Shown here piece after piece: positions 26,460 through 35,679 of a stretch of DNA of 36,665 bases. The stretch is from Zelonia costaricensis. Its lineage: Eukaryota; Euglenozoa; Kinetoplastea; Trypanosomatida; Trypanosomatidae. The first letter of the stretch is position 1. Each line of letters opens with the position of its first letter. The translations under genes were made by a program, and so were the position numbers. The stretch lies in assembly GCA_030849075.1 (NCBI GenBank), contig JASAOO010003290.1:1-36665 (forward strand). Direction: 5' to 3'. A model generated the notes under the pieces. That model was not told where the DNA came from, ran no database searches, and saw only the letters and a program-made list of their open reading frames with translations.

Positions 26460-27295
26460 CAGAGGCGCCAGAGGATGAGGGGAAGGGGGTGCTGAGGGGC
26501 GTGCGCGCGGGTGTGCGAGAACGCGTGTACCTGTGGTTCTGGCTTGCTCGAGCCCCCCTTCCCCCCCTCTCCCCCCTCCCGCGGCGCGTGCAGCGGTTTC
26601 CGCAAGTGTTTGGATTGCATAGAAAACAAACCAAAAAAGCATCAGCAGAGTTGCCAGGGGACGCGTGAGCAGAAGGCAGATGGCGGGGAAGCGTGTGCGT
26701 GTGTGCCGGCAAGGCACCGTTGGCTACACCGCACAAGGCTTGTCTCAGCTGTGTGTAGGAGGAGGGGGGGAGGCGATGGTTGAACGCTGAGTCAGCCATC
26801 GCCGCGCGTGCTGTTGTGCGTGGCTGAGTGCCACATCCGGTCCCCCTCCTCCCTCCTCGTTGCTCTATTTCTCGGTCCTGTGCAAGGGGCGCTTGCCATG
26901 CTTCGACAGCGAGCCTTGTGCAGCTCTTCCCTTCGTCGACGAGGCGCTCTGCTGAGGTTGTGAAAGGATAGTACGATCGACATCTGCCATCGAGTGTGCG
27001 CCCCCCCCCCCCCTCTCTCCCCCCCTCCCAAATCAACACACGGCCGCGCGTCGTCCATCCCCCGGTGCTCCTCCTCGGATGCACACTTCTCGCACCCCTA
27101 CCCTCCCCCCTCGGCTCGTGGGTTAAAGCCACACACCCGACAACACGCACGTGACCTCGCGCAAGCTTGGCCGTCCCCCTTCCACCTCCTTCCAGTCGGA
27201 CGGCATACCCGCCTTTGTTGCCGTCGCTCTTCACGGCCCTTCTTCTCAACTCCGCTAACGACGCCACGCAGCACGTGCGTTGTGCGGTGCCGGTC
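26460..27295. other. Intergenic spacer
   Basis: No gene is seen. It contains a run of 13 C at 27001-27013 (after GTGCG) followed by a C/T-rich stretch, and pyrimidine tracts with AGs at 27194-27195 and 27270-27271 that could serve the next gene. Confidence 0.6.
27172..27271 (+). promoter_or_regulatory. Candidate trans-splice acceptors for the low-complexity gene
   Basis: The tract ccacctccttccAG ends at 27194-27195, and a second pyrimidine-rich segment ends with AG at 27270-27271. The next ATG from either is 27296. Confidence 0.4.
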
Positions 27296-30184
27296 ATGTC
27301 CGCCAGCGGGGCCCCGGCGGTCCGCCGCTTTCGCTTCGACGGCGGCGGTGACGACCACAGCAGCAGCAGCAGCAGCAGCAGCGGTGAGGACGACAGGGAC
27401 CGACACGCGACACACAAGAGAGGCGCTGCAGCCACCGCTGCCCCTCCCACGACGACGGCGGCACCTCAATCGAAGCCGCGGCCACGCGTGGGCTCGTCCA
27501 GCTCACTAGAGCTGTCTACGTCGTCGGCGCCCACGTCGCGGTCGGCCAAATCGCCGAGCCGTTCCGGCCTGCCGGCGGGGCTGCAGGAGGCGATGGCAGC
27601 CGCGGCGGTAACCACCGCCGCCGCCGCCAGCGCTTCGACCACTGCCGCTGCTGCGGCGGCTGTCCGTCCTGTGTCCAGCTCGCAGGTGCGGCCAGTGAGG
27701 AGTCGCAGCAGCAGCAGCAGCAGCGGCAGCGGTGGCGACGAGAAGAGCATCACACTGAGGCGTGTGGTGCGGCCGGCGTCTGCGTCGCACTCAGCCAGCG
27801 ACGGCGCTGCGAGGGCATTCGCTGCGGCCGCAGGAGGGGACGCGGTGTCTGCAACGGGCAGCGTCGCCGCCTCAGCGGCCTCGCCCAACGCATCGGCCGC
27901 GGCAATGGCCGCGTCGTCGCGGACGTCGCTCGCGTCCAGCTTCTTCTTCAAGGCCAAGAACGCCTCGCCGACGGTGGTGGCCGATCCCACGGTGCGTTTT
28001 CCCGGCCCGGGCACGAGCGCGGCGGCGGTCGCAGTTCCTGCATCGGCTGGCGCTGCTCCTGCCGCTCCTCTCCCACCTCCGGCGGGGACACGAGCGTCGG
28101 CGACTGCGACTGCGCCCGCTTTGCTCACGAGCACAGCGCCAACACCTTCCGTAGACGAGAGTGCCGCAGCGATGCCATCGCCACAACCGCCGCCGCCGCC
28201 CCCCGCACCGTGCAGCTTGGCGGCGGAGGCCCCTGCAGCGCCGCCCTCGGTGGCAGCGCCGTCGCCAGCCCCTGCAGCTGTGCGTGCCGAGCTGAGCGCG
28301 GCGTCGACCTCCTCCGATGACGACGCCGCCCCCGCGCTGGCCCTCGCCCCGCGGCGTCGCTCCACCCTTTCCTCCCTCTCCTCGAGTGACGTGAGCCGCG
28401 ACGGCGCTGTGACAGCGGCCACGCGCCGTGTCGTCGCGATTCGAATGCTGACGGTGCCCATCAGCGTAGAGGGCGAGATCGGCGCGGGGATGGCGGGGGA
28501 CAGCGAGGCGGGCGCCACCGCAGCGTCGCCGCGCGGGCCGTGGCAGCCGTCGCGCTCCACGCTGGCCGTCGGCTCGCCCGTCTCCTCCGCCATGGCGTCC
28601 TTCTCCTCGCCGCACAGCCAGGCCGCGCCAGCCTCCCCCCAGCATCCCCCCGTCGCGCCCCTGAGCCCTGTTCCCGCTGCCTCACCCACGGTGCCGCGAG
28701 ACGGTGTCAGCGCGGCGCTATCGGGTCCGGGCAGTCTTGCTTACAGTCGCGTGAGCGTGCAAGGGCGTGGCTCCGTCCCTGCAAGCGTTCTCGCCGCCCC
28801 GTCTGGGCCGAAGCGGCGGACACTGCCCAGCGAGCACAAGTCGTCGGCAGGGCTCTCGGCCGCGCCGCTGACCGCAGCGGCACCGTCATTGCCGCCGCAC
28901 GACGCGTCGTCGAGTGTGCGGGCGGCAAGCTCGCTGCCGGGGCCAGAGCGCGCAGCACAGCAGCAGCAGCTGCCTCCGCCTGCCGGTGAGTCGGCGGCGG
29001 CACTCCCGCGGCCGCATCGGCAGGCCCCGCGCCTCCCGGGTGCGACGCACACGTCTGCTGGCGCCATCGGCGCCTCCGTCGACGGCGTGGCACCTGCGCC
29101 ACAGGGGCCGCCGCCACGCGTCCTACGCGAGGCCACCCCGGTCTCTCTCATCGAGGACGACGAGGGCAGCGCCGCAGCCCGCCGACGGGGCTCCTCCCCT
29201 TCTGCCGCCGCAGCCGCCGTTGCCGCCGCGACGCCGCTGGAGGCCGCGCTTATGGTGCCGGAGCGGGCGGTGCTCGCGGAGGACGAGAAGGTGGAGGCTG
29301 GTCGTGCGCTCGTGCCGTCTGCTTCCGCTTCGGCCCCTCCCATGCTCTCCCGCGCAGCCGCGGCGGCTGCGGCGCAACGGGAGTGGGAGGCGGCGCTGAC
29401 CGTGTACGACGACCGCGTCCCGCCAGCGGAGCGGCACTCGCGACGGCAAGCGTTGTCTGTCACCGGCCCATCCGCGCCGGGACGCAGGGTGGACCCCATC
29501 ACAGCCTGCCTGCTGAAGGAGCTCCGTCGCGGCGGTACCGGAGCACGCAACACCTTGAGCGACCCGGGGGCTGCGCCTGCCACGGCTAAGCGTGCACAGG
29601 GCCGTGGGGGGCCGCTGGGGCTGGTGGGACAGCCGGTGCTGCGCCTCGGGGGTACGCGGCTCATGCGGGTTGAGCTGGGCGAGCAGGGCAGTGTAGGCGA
29701 CGTGGCGAGCGCGGACGGGGAGGAGGAGGAGGCGGACGAGTGGCCGCGTCGTGCCTCACAGCCGACCTCCAGCGTAGACGCGGGTCGAGCACCCGTAGTG
29801 GGGCGGCGGTACAGCGCTAGCCCTCGTCCGGTGCAGCGGCTACCCGTCGCCACACAGTCGCCATCATTGCCGTCGCCGCACCGGCCGCAGCGGCCGAATA
29901 CGCCGAGTGCATCCCGCGGCTCCGCTGCCGACCCGTCCGATGAGAGCGCTGTTGCGCTGGCATCGGCGGAGTGGCGTGCGTTGCGGCGCGGTCCCACGGC
30001 GCGAGACCCCAATGCGGTGCCGATGCGTGCGGACAGCGGATTGGCGACGGCAGGGCTGAAGGCCGCGCTGTCCTCCCTTAAACCCGCACTGAGCGCTGCG
30101 CCGACATCAGCGCACGCCGAGGACGCGCTCGGGGTCGACCTACTCAACTACCGGGGGAGCCGCGGCCGCCTGCAGCCGCGTTGA
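27296..30184 (+). CDS. Hypothetical low-complexity Ala/Ser/Pro-rich protein
   Basis: The gene encodes 962 residues and is not recognised. A run of eight Ser (22-29) is encoded by a pure AGC repeat, and a second Ser-rich run comes from AGC repeats at about 27704-27732. Most of the protein is Ala/Ser/Pro with acidic and basic patches and is probably disordered. More complex, possibly conserved islands appear towards the C-terminus: an REWEAALTVYDDRVPPAE segment, ITACLLKELRRGG, LVGQPVLRLGGTRLMRVELG, and a terminal DLLNYRGSRGRLQPR. Many SP and RxxS sites suggest phosphorylation. No signal peptide, membrane span or catalytic motif is seen. The start at 27296 is the first ATG after the candidate acceptors. 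The long uninterrupted frame supports a real gene, but high GC by itself also lengthens open frames, so confidence is moderate. Confidence 0.75.
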   Translation: MSASGAPAVRRFRFDGGGDDHSSSSSSSSGEDDRDRHATHKRGAAATAAPPTTTAAPQSKPRPRVGSSSSLELSTSSAPTSRSAKSPSRSGLPAGLQEAMAAAAVTTAAAASASTTAAAAAAVRPVSSSQVRPVRSRSSSSSSGSGGDEKSITLRRVVRPASASHSASDGAARAFAAAAGGDAVSATGSVAASAASPNASAAAMAASSRTSLASSFFFKAKNASPTVVADPTVRFPGPGTSAAAVAVPASAGAAPAAPLPPPAGTRASATATAPALLTSTAPTPSVDESAAAMPSPQPPPPPPAPCSLAAEAPAAPPSVAAPSPAPAAVRAELSAASTSSDDDAAPALALAPRRRSTLSSLSSSDVSRDGAVTAATRRVVAIRMLTVPISVEGEIGAGMAGDSEAGATAASPRGPWQPSRSTLAVGSPVSSAMASFSSPHSQAAPASPQHPPVAPLSPVPAASPTVPRDGVSAALSGPGSLAYSRVSVQGRGSVPASVLAAPSGPKRRTLPSEHKSSAGLSAAPLTAAAPSLPPHDASSSVRAASSLPGPERAAQQQQLPPPAGESAAALPRPHRQAPRLPGATHTSAGAIGASVDGVAPAPQGPPPRVLREATPVSLIEDDEGSAAARRRGSSPSAAAAAVAAATPLEAALMVPERAVLAEDEKVEAGRALVPSASASAPPMLSRAAAAAAAQREWEAALTVYDDRVPPAERHSRRQALSVTGPSAPGRRVDPITACLLKELRRGGTGARNTLSDPGAAPATAKRAQGRGGPLGLVGQPVLRLGGTRLMRVELGEQGSVGDVASADGEEEEADEWPRRASQPTSSVDAGRAPVVGRRYSASPRPVQRLPVATQSPSLPSPHRPQRPNTPSASRGSAADPSDESAVALASAEWRALRRGPTARDPNAVPMRADSGLATAGLKAALSSLKPALSAAPTSAHAEDALGVDLLNYRGSRGRLQPR
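27359..27382 (+). repeat. AGC trinucleotide repeat (poly-Ser)
   Basis: Eight AGC units encode eight consecutive serines near the N-terminus of the low-complexity protein. A second, interrupted AGC repeat in the same frame lies at about 27704-27732. Confidence 0.9.
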
Positions 30185-30264
30185 GGGCCGAGCCGGCCGC
30201 TGTGGTGATGCATCGGGGAGAGGGGGCAACGGGACACGCACGTCAGGCCCTCCGCTACTCCATC

Positions 30265-30282
30265 TGTGTGTGTGTGTGTGTG
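30265..30282. repeat. TG dinucleotide microsatellite
   Basis: An 18-nt alternating TG run lies about 80 nt downstream of the stop of the low-complexity gene, presumably in its 3' UTR. Confidence 0.9.
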
Positions 30283-30693
30283 CATGGCTTGCCTCTCGAC
30301 AGCATCGCCGCTTAGATCATCTTCGATGTGCTCCCCTTTTATTTCCTCCCGTCCCGCTACACAAGACACAACCGTGTGCGGCCCCCTGGATGGTGCGACA
30401 GCACGAGAGACCGCTCGTACGGGGGGGGGGCATTGCGGGCGCCGTGGTCTCGTCCCTCTTTGTTGTCTCCCCGAGTTCCACTCAATCTTCAACCGGAGAG
30501 CCTGCTTTGGGCCTCCGATGGCCGGCCGGCACGGATGGGTTGGCGATATCACAGCGCTCGACTCTTGGGTGCACCTCGTGATGCCCATGCGTGCGAATGC
30601 GCTCCTTGGCGACTTCTTCATCGCCCGTCAACTCTTTCTCCATGCCGAAGCGCTCTCGCGCCAGTGGCAAGTCTAACAAACGAAAAACGGGCG

Positions 30694-30697
<4 letters not shown>

Positions 30698-30732
<35 letters not shown>
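30698..30732. repeat. CA dinucleotide microsatellite
   Basis: An uninterrupted 35-nt CA run, the longest simple repeat seen in the window, lies upstream of the GT61-like gene's splice acceptor. With the TG run 420 nt upstream it could form an intrastrand duplex in the precursor RNA. Confidence 0.95.
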
Positions 30733-30735
<3 letters not shown>

Positions 30736-30949
30736 AGCAACAAACACAGTCGATCGACAACGAGCCTTCTCAGTGTTGCCGTGCACTCTGTTGCATCGTT
30801 GCCCTCGGTGCAGTAACACGCTCAACACCTCCCCCCAACCTCTCCGGCAAGTGGCCGCAAGAAAGAGCGGGCACACAGAAGCTCACGGTGGCAGCTCCCC
30901 GATCCCTCCCTCCCCCCTCCCCCAACGCACCGTCCACAGCTCGCCAGCT

Positions 30950-30969
30950 ACCCTTCCTTTTCTCTACAG
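30950..30969 (+). promoter_or_regulatory. Trans-splice acceptor for the GT61-like gene
   Basis: cccttccttttctctacAG is the most textbook-like acceptor in the window, with AG at 30968-30969. It gives an 82-nt leader with no ATG before 31051. Confidence 0.6.
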
Positions 30970-31050
30970 GGCCCTCGTGCGAGCTCATTGCCGAGCACAG
31001 CAGGGCAGATCCCCAGGGACGTTGGCGTGTATCTCCGTGCCGGAGACACC

Positions 31051-32961
31051 ATGGAGCAGATTCGTCAGCGCCACGGCTCGCCGGCGCCGCCGCGGGAAAG
31101 GCGATTTGCCGTGGACGTAATGGAGGCTTCGAGGGACAAGAGGCAGACCTCAACTCCCCGCAGGGCCGCGGCTGTGGCCCGACGTCGTCGTGGGTGTTGT
31201 CGCTTCTGCACGGTCCTTCTGTGCGTCGTGCTCTTCATTGTGGCTCTGGCGGGGTACGTCGGCCACGTGGCGCGCAACCCGAAGGAGCTGGACGAGCAGT
31301 GGGAGGACGTGGTCTCGTACGTGCAGTGGTGGTGGTCCACCACACGCGGCGTGACACCACCGTGCACGTACGCCGGGGTGCGGCACTACGCCTGGGGCGG
31401 CGCCGTCGACGATGCCACATCGTGTGACTGCTGGTTGCGGCGGTGTCCGCCTGCCTTTGCCGCGGCAATCAATGCCTCGCCGCAGCTGCCCTCGCGTGGG
31501 GCGGTCACAGTGAGCAGCCGCGTGGGAGTTGCCCCCACCGTGGAGCAGCTGAGGCAGACGTGCGCCGCCGCTCACGCACCGGTGGCGCGCGACGCCGCCG
31601 CAAACCCCATCCACGTGTTTGAAGCCCCGCACGGCGCCATGGCGAGCGGCATATTCGCGAACCTGCGCGCCCCCATGTGCGTGCAGTCGGGCCGCGTCTA
31701 CGTGCCGCTGCCACCGGGCGCCTCCTCCGTGACCTCGACGTTCTCTCTTGGGGCGTATGAGAGCTTCTACACGAACCTCACAGACGGAGTTCTGGCGCGT
31801 GCCGTCAAGTATCACCCGCTAACCACCGTGCCCGCCGCCGGGGTGCTGCTCACGGTGAGCGGGCAGACCGGCAACCTGCACACGCTGCTGCACGAGGGGC
31901 TGCGTGGCTGGGCGGCACTGATGAAGGACGGCTTCGGGCCCAGCTTTGGGACGGAGGTGGAGACGGCTGCCTGGCGCGCGACGCCGAGGCAGGTGCTCTT
32001 CCTCTCGCACCCGTCGATGGACATTCCGCAGGGAACGACGCACTCGTCTGCCGTGGCGCGGCGGCTGGCCAACGCCTTCTCCACGCCGACGACGTCACCT
32101 TTCTTCTCCATCGCGCCGATCAGCCGCACCCGCGCCGGGGAGGCCGCACGTGAGCCGATGTACTGCTTCTGTGGTGGATTTACGGTGCCGTCGGTGGGGC
32201 TGATGGATGTGCCGCCGCTGAGCCAATCAGGCTACGCGTACATGCGGGACGTCGTGAACGCGCACATGGGCGGCGCGCCACTGGAGGCAGAGGCTGGCGC
32301 GATGGCGCGCCGCGCCCGGGAGCTGGCGCTTACGTCGAATCCGCTGTACACCTCCGCCGTGCTCTCGGCCTGGCCACCGGCAGCGGTTCACCGCCCGGCG
32401 GATGCGGGTTACCGGCCGCGGATGCTCTGGGTGGGCCGCAAGCGTCCGCGCATCGTGGACGAGCCGCAGTTCATTGCCGCCGCCGTCAAAACTGGCTTCG
32501 ACGTGTACGTGGACACGCGCTACACCACGAGTGCCACCGCAGAGGAGCAGTTCTACCTGGCCCGCAACGCGGACGTCATCGTCGGCTTCCATGGTGTGGC
32601 CCTCATCAACGCCGTCTGGATGGACGCGACGGCGCGGCAGGGGTGCCGTGCGCTCGTGGAGTTCCTCCCGTACGCGCAGGCTGCACAGGTGACGCGGCTG
32701 TACGGTGAGCCGGTCGTGGCGTCTGGCAACGCGTACGTCCCGGTGTTCCCGACCGATGCTGAGTTCGTCAGCACGCCGGCTTTCAACACGGAGGAGAAGC
32801 GGGCGCAGGTGAAGCGGGAGCTGATGGGCAAGGGCGCTGCTGGTGCCGTGAACGCCGTCGTGGGCCACCCCGCGTTTACGAAGCACCGCGGCGTGTACGA
32901 CGCGAACAACGTCACGCTGCAGCTCCGCGAGCTCTACGAGAAGCTGCAGAAGTGCCTGTGA
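31051..32961 (+). CDS. GT61-like glycosyltransferase, type II membrane protein
   Basis: The gene encodes 636 residues. A basic cytosolic segment (1-51, with RRRRGCCRF) precedes one hydrophobic span at about 52-73, followed by a large luminal domain: the type II layout of Golgi glycosyltransferases. The C-terminal third carries RPRMLWVGRKRPRIVDEPQF-like sequence and the block ARNADVIVGFHGVALINAVWM (around 503-523, His at 514). These correspond to the R-rich strand and the D-x3-G-x-HG(A) signature of GT61 (DUF563) enzymes, a family that includes plant beta-1,2-xylosyltransferase and animal EOGT. An upstream YCFCGGFTVPSVGL segment also fits. The third residue of HGA is Val here. The donor and acceptor cannot be inferred. 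Sequons NLT and NVT lie in the luminal part. The start is ATG 31051 in a good context (caccATGg); a second in-frame Met (residue 24) would also retain the membrane anchor. Confidence 0.85.
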   Translation: MEQIRQRHGSPAPPRERRFAVDVMEASRDKRQTSTPRRAAAVARRRRGCCRFCTVLLCVVLFIVALAGYVGHVARNPKELDEQWEDVVSYVQWWWSTTRGVTPPCTYAGVRHYAWGGAVDDATSCDCWLRRCPPAFAAAINASPQLPSRGAVTVSSRVGVAPTVEQLRQTCAAAHAPVARDAAANPIHVFEAPHGAMASGIFANLRAPMCVQSGRVYVPLPPGASSVTSTFSLGAYESFYTNLTDGVLARAVKYHPLTTVPAAGVLLTVSGQTGNLHTLLHEGLRGWAALMKDGFGPSFGTEVETAAWRATPRQVLFLSHPSMDIPQGTTHSSAVARRLANAFSTPTTSPFFSIAPISRTRAGEAAREPMYCFCGGFTVPSVGLMDVPPLSQSGYAYMRDVVNAHMGGAPLEAEAGAMARRARELALTSNPLYTSAVLSAWPPAAVHRPADAGYRPRMLWVGRKRPRIVDEPQFIAAAVKTGFDVYVDTRYTTSATAEEQFYLARNADVIVGFHGVALINAVWMDATARQGCRALVEFLPYAQAAQVTRLYGEPVVASGNAYVPVFPTDAEFVSTPAFNTEEKRAQVKRELMGKGAAGAVNAVVGHPAFTKHRGVYDANNVTLQLRELYEKLQKCL

Positions 32962-34002
32962 CGCCCTCCACCTGCACGCCCACACGTGCGACGGCCTTAA
33001 CCCCCCCCTCTGGCCTACTTCCGCTGCCGTGCGGACCGCTGAGCCGCTCCAGCGCTCGCCAGCGTCATGACACTTTCGACAGCCTGCGTGTGTGTGTGGG
33101 CGCTGGTGTGCGCCGGTGTAGGCGGCGTGGCCTGTCCACTCTGCCCTAACGTGGCGTGAATGCCGAGGACGTGCAATCGAACTCCGCATCACTGGCCTGT
33201 GGCTGCAGGTCGTATGAAGGCCACCCCCCTACCCCCTTCCCTCTTCACCTTTTCCATCATATCGTCGGCGTGGCGCGTTGGATGCGTGCATCTGCATCTG
33301 TGTGGCTCTTTTTCCCGATCATTGTCTTCATGCCCAAAGGCGCTGCCTGCTTCGCGCACCGCGTACCTGCCTGCCTATGTGGGTGCACGTGCGTGTGTAC
33401 GTGTGCTCGCGAACGTCCGTCAGCTCGTTGAGCGTAGCGTCAGTGACCATCCCTCGTGACTGTGGGAAGCATCGACCCACGTCATCATGTGAACAGCAAA
33501 CCCTCGTGTCGCTGCTTCAACAACGCCATCCCACGCAAAGCCCACGGCGATCGGCGAACATCAACCACGCTTGAGTGGCCCCCCTTTCCTTGTGATAAAG
33601 GAGAGGGTCGAGCTCAACGCTGCAACGCGTCGATGTGTGGTGACGGGCACAGTGGTCAGACTCGCACGTCCACCTCCTCACCCCCCAAAAACACACACGC
33701 CAGAGTTTTCTGTTCCCGCTGCGCGTACGAGCCGAGCGACCTGTGTCCTGCACGAAGAAAAAAAAATACTCTCTCTCACTGTTTCCTTCTCCATCACGAT
33801 CCTCCAGCATACCATTGCCGCGCGGTGACACCTGTCCCAACGGTACTCCTCCCTCTTCCGCCCCCCCCCCCCTCCCTCCCCCCACTGCTCGCATCGCCCC
33901 AGTGCCAACTCGCAGCGTCCAGCGTCCTCTCTCGAGTTGCCACCACATCCATCTTGACGTCTACCAAAACGTACAAACAGAAATACAAGCGTGTTTGTGG
34001 AG
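32962..34002. other. Intergenic spacer
   Basis: No gene is supported. It has a poly-C/T tract at 33861-33884 just upstream of the candidate acceptor of the next gene. Open frames around 33160-33570 are short, overlap in three phases and have no domain. Confidence 0.6.
33846..33902 (+). promoter_or_regulatory. Candidate trans-splice acceptor for the CLYBL-like gene
   Basis: A C-rich pyrimidine tract at 33846-33884 is followed by gctcgcatcgccccAG, with AG at 33901-33902. The first ATG downstream is 34003; the leader is about 100 nt. Confidence 0.5.
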
Positions 34003-35679
34003 ATGCGCCGGCTATCTGCTGGGCTAGCGCACGCGTCGCGGCCGGGGTGCACCGCAGTGGGTGCGGCCGCGGCTGCCGCGCTGTCCCCTGCTGCTGCGGC
34101 CCACTGCGCACAGTTGCGCTTCCGCGCCACGTCCTCCTCCTCCTCGTCCCCGGCCACCGATGCCGCGACAGACGCCCCCGCTTCCGCCGCGCCCCGCAGC
34201 CATCACGGGAGCCGCGCCGACGCGGCGGCGGAGCAGGGCTTCCTGGACCGCCTCAAGACCCTGTACCGCGACTTCCAGCTGTACCGCGACCGGCAGCTGG
34301 ACAAAGAGGCCGCAACAGAGGCGCAAGCCGGCATCGACCGCTTCTACGAAGACAACGACGGCGCGCCGCTCACGTCTGCGCACACGACCGCATCAGCGGG
34401 CTCGTCCTCGGGTGGAGTGAAGCGCGCTGACAGCCATCGCCGGCGCCGTTCCCCGCTCATCTCGCGCAACCCGAACATCTGCCCGCGCAGCGTGCTCTTC
34501 GTGCCGGGCTCGAAGCCGCGCGCGCTGGCCAAGATCCCGTCACTGCCGGCCGACTGCTTCATACTCGATCTGGAGGACAGCGTCGGGGTGGCATCGAAGC
34601 GGCAGGCTCGCGAGAACGTGCGTGCGTTTGTCGAAGAGCTCCAAGCCACGCACCGACAGCGGAGGGGTGCTGCCGGTGCTGCGCCCGGAGCGGCGCCGTC
34701 GGGGCCCGGGAGCGGCGAGGGTGACGGTCAGGCTGCGGGTGTGGACGATGACGACTACCCGCGCCTCGTGGTGCGCATCAACTCGCCCGACTACGACCCT
34801 GCGACGGCGATGCTGGACCTGGAGCTGGTCGGGCTGCTCGGCCCCGCCGTTGAAGGCATTGCCTTGCCCAAGACGACGGTGCGCACGTACCAGCTCATCA
34901 AGGACTACCTCTACCCCGACCACCAGCTTTGGGCCTTCTTCGAGTCACCCCGCTCCGTCATGCAGGCGCCGCTGATCTGCAAGCAGCAGGTGTACCAGTA
35001 CGCCGTGATGGGCTACAACGACCTCAGCGCAGAGCTGCAGTTGCCGATGTCCGGGCCGCCCGCGATGCCCCCCGGTGCCGCTGCCGCCGATGGCGCCGCC
35101 ATGAGTGAGGCGGTCAAGGAGTCGCTCTACATCACCGCGCGGCTGCCGCTGTGGCAGAGCACCGTGCAGGTGCTGCAGGCGGCCCGGTCGCACCACATGT
35201 TCGTCATCGACGCGGTCTTCAATGACCCCACCGACAGGGCGGGATTCCGGCGCAACCTGCACGAGTGCCGCCTTCTCGGGCTGAACGGCAAGACGCTGAT
35301 CCACCCGGGACAGATCGAGGCGACCAACGCCGCCTTTACGCCGAGCGAGGCGGAGGTGGTGGCGGCGCACCGCATCGTGGAGGCGGTGCAGCGCGCCGAG
35401 GGCGGCGTGGCCACCGTCGATGGGAAGATGGTGGAGGAGTTGCACCAGCGGCAGGCGCGTCGCGTGCTCGACCTGCAGCGCAACGTCGAGCTGGAGAAGG
35501 CACTCATGGCGCAAAAGGGGAGCGGGCAGCAGCAGCCGCGGCGGTCGGCGGAGGAGGCGACAGCAGGGGAGTCCGTGGCGAAAGATTTGGGAAGCGGCGG
35601 GGACGCTGGCGCTGCGGCGGTGGAGGAGCCAAGTCGGGCCCCGCGTCGCACGCCGTCCCGGCATCGCCCACTGAGCTGA
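34003..35679 (+). CDS. CitE/CLYBL-like acyl-CoA lyase (HpcH/HpaI aldolase superfamily), probably mitochondrial
   Basis: The gene encodes 558 residues. The first 45 residues (MRRLSAGLAHASRPG..., rich in Arg, Ala and Ser, no acids) look like a mitochondrial presequence. The lyase core runs from about 160 to 460: RSVLFVPGSKP (162-172), LDLEDSV (188-194), VVRINSP with R258, AFFESP with E314 as probable metal ligand, GYNDLSAEL with D340, FVIDAVFNDPTD, and GLNGKTLIHPGQIEATNAAF (IHP at 433-435). This order is diagnostic of the CitE/malyl-CoA lyase/CLYBL family, TIM-barrel enzymes that cleave or form short acyl-CoA thioesters with Mg2+. Human CLYBL is a citramalyl-CoA lyase of mitochondria; the same reaction is a plausible inference here. 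Residues about 215-245 and 355-375 are low-complexity insertions, and a disordered tail of about 60 residues ends the protein, making it longer than human CLYBL (340). No citrate lyase alpha or gamma subunit gene is nearby. Confidence 0.9.
   Translation: MRRLSAGLAHASRPGCTAVGAAAAAALSPAAAAHCAQLRFRATSSSSSSPATDAATDAPASAAPRSHHGSRADAAAEQGFLDRLKTLYRDFQLYRDRQLDKEAATEAQAGIDRFYEDNDGAPLTSAHTTASAGSSSGGVKRADSHRRRRSPLISRNPNICPRSVLFVPGSKPRALAKIPSLPADCFILDLEDSVGVASKRQARENVRAFVEELQATHRQRRGAAGAAPGAAPSGPGSGEGDGQAAGVDDDDYPRLVVRINSPDYDPATAMLDLELVGLLGPAVEGIALPKTTVRTYQLIKDYLYPDHQLWAFFESPRSVMQAPLICKQQVYQYAVMGYNDLSAELQLPMSGPPAMPPGAAAADGAAMSEAVKESLYITARLPLWQSTVQVLQAARSHHMFVIDAVFNDPTDRAGFRRNLHECRLLGLNGKTLIHPGQIEATNAAFTPSEAEVVAAHRIVEAVQRAEGGVATVDGKMVEELHQRQARRVLDLQRNVELEKALMAQKGSGQQQPRRSAEEATAGESVAKDLGSGGDAGAAAVEEPSRAPRRTPSRHRPLS

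Larger units (their letters stand above)
30185..31050. other. Intergenic spacer with two dinucleotide repeats
   Basis: It holds a TG repeat at 30265-30282, a CA repeat at 30698-30732 and a clear acceptor at 30968-30969. An open frame from ATG 30284 to 30676 (130 codons) is present but lacks any recognisable domain, and other frames are open over much of the same stretch; I do not call it. Confidence 0.6.

Noticed and set aside
30284..30676. ATG-initiated open frame of 130 codons between the low-complexity gene and the GT61-like gene
   Set aside because: Its last 40 codons have fairly GC-rich third positions, but the first part does not, no domain is visible, and two other frames are open over much of the same stretch.
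33160..33600. Several short plus-strand open frames in the spacer before the CLYBL-like gene
   Set aside because: They overlap in all three phases and are Cys/Arg/Ser-rich, typical of non-coding trypanosomatid spacers.
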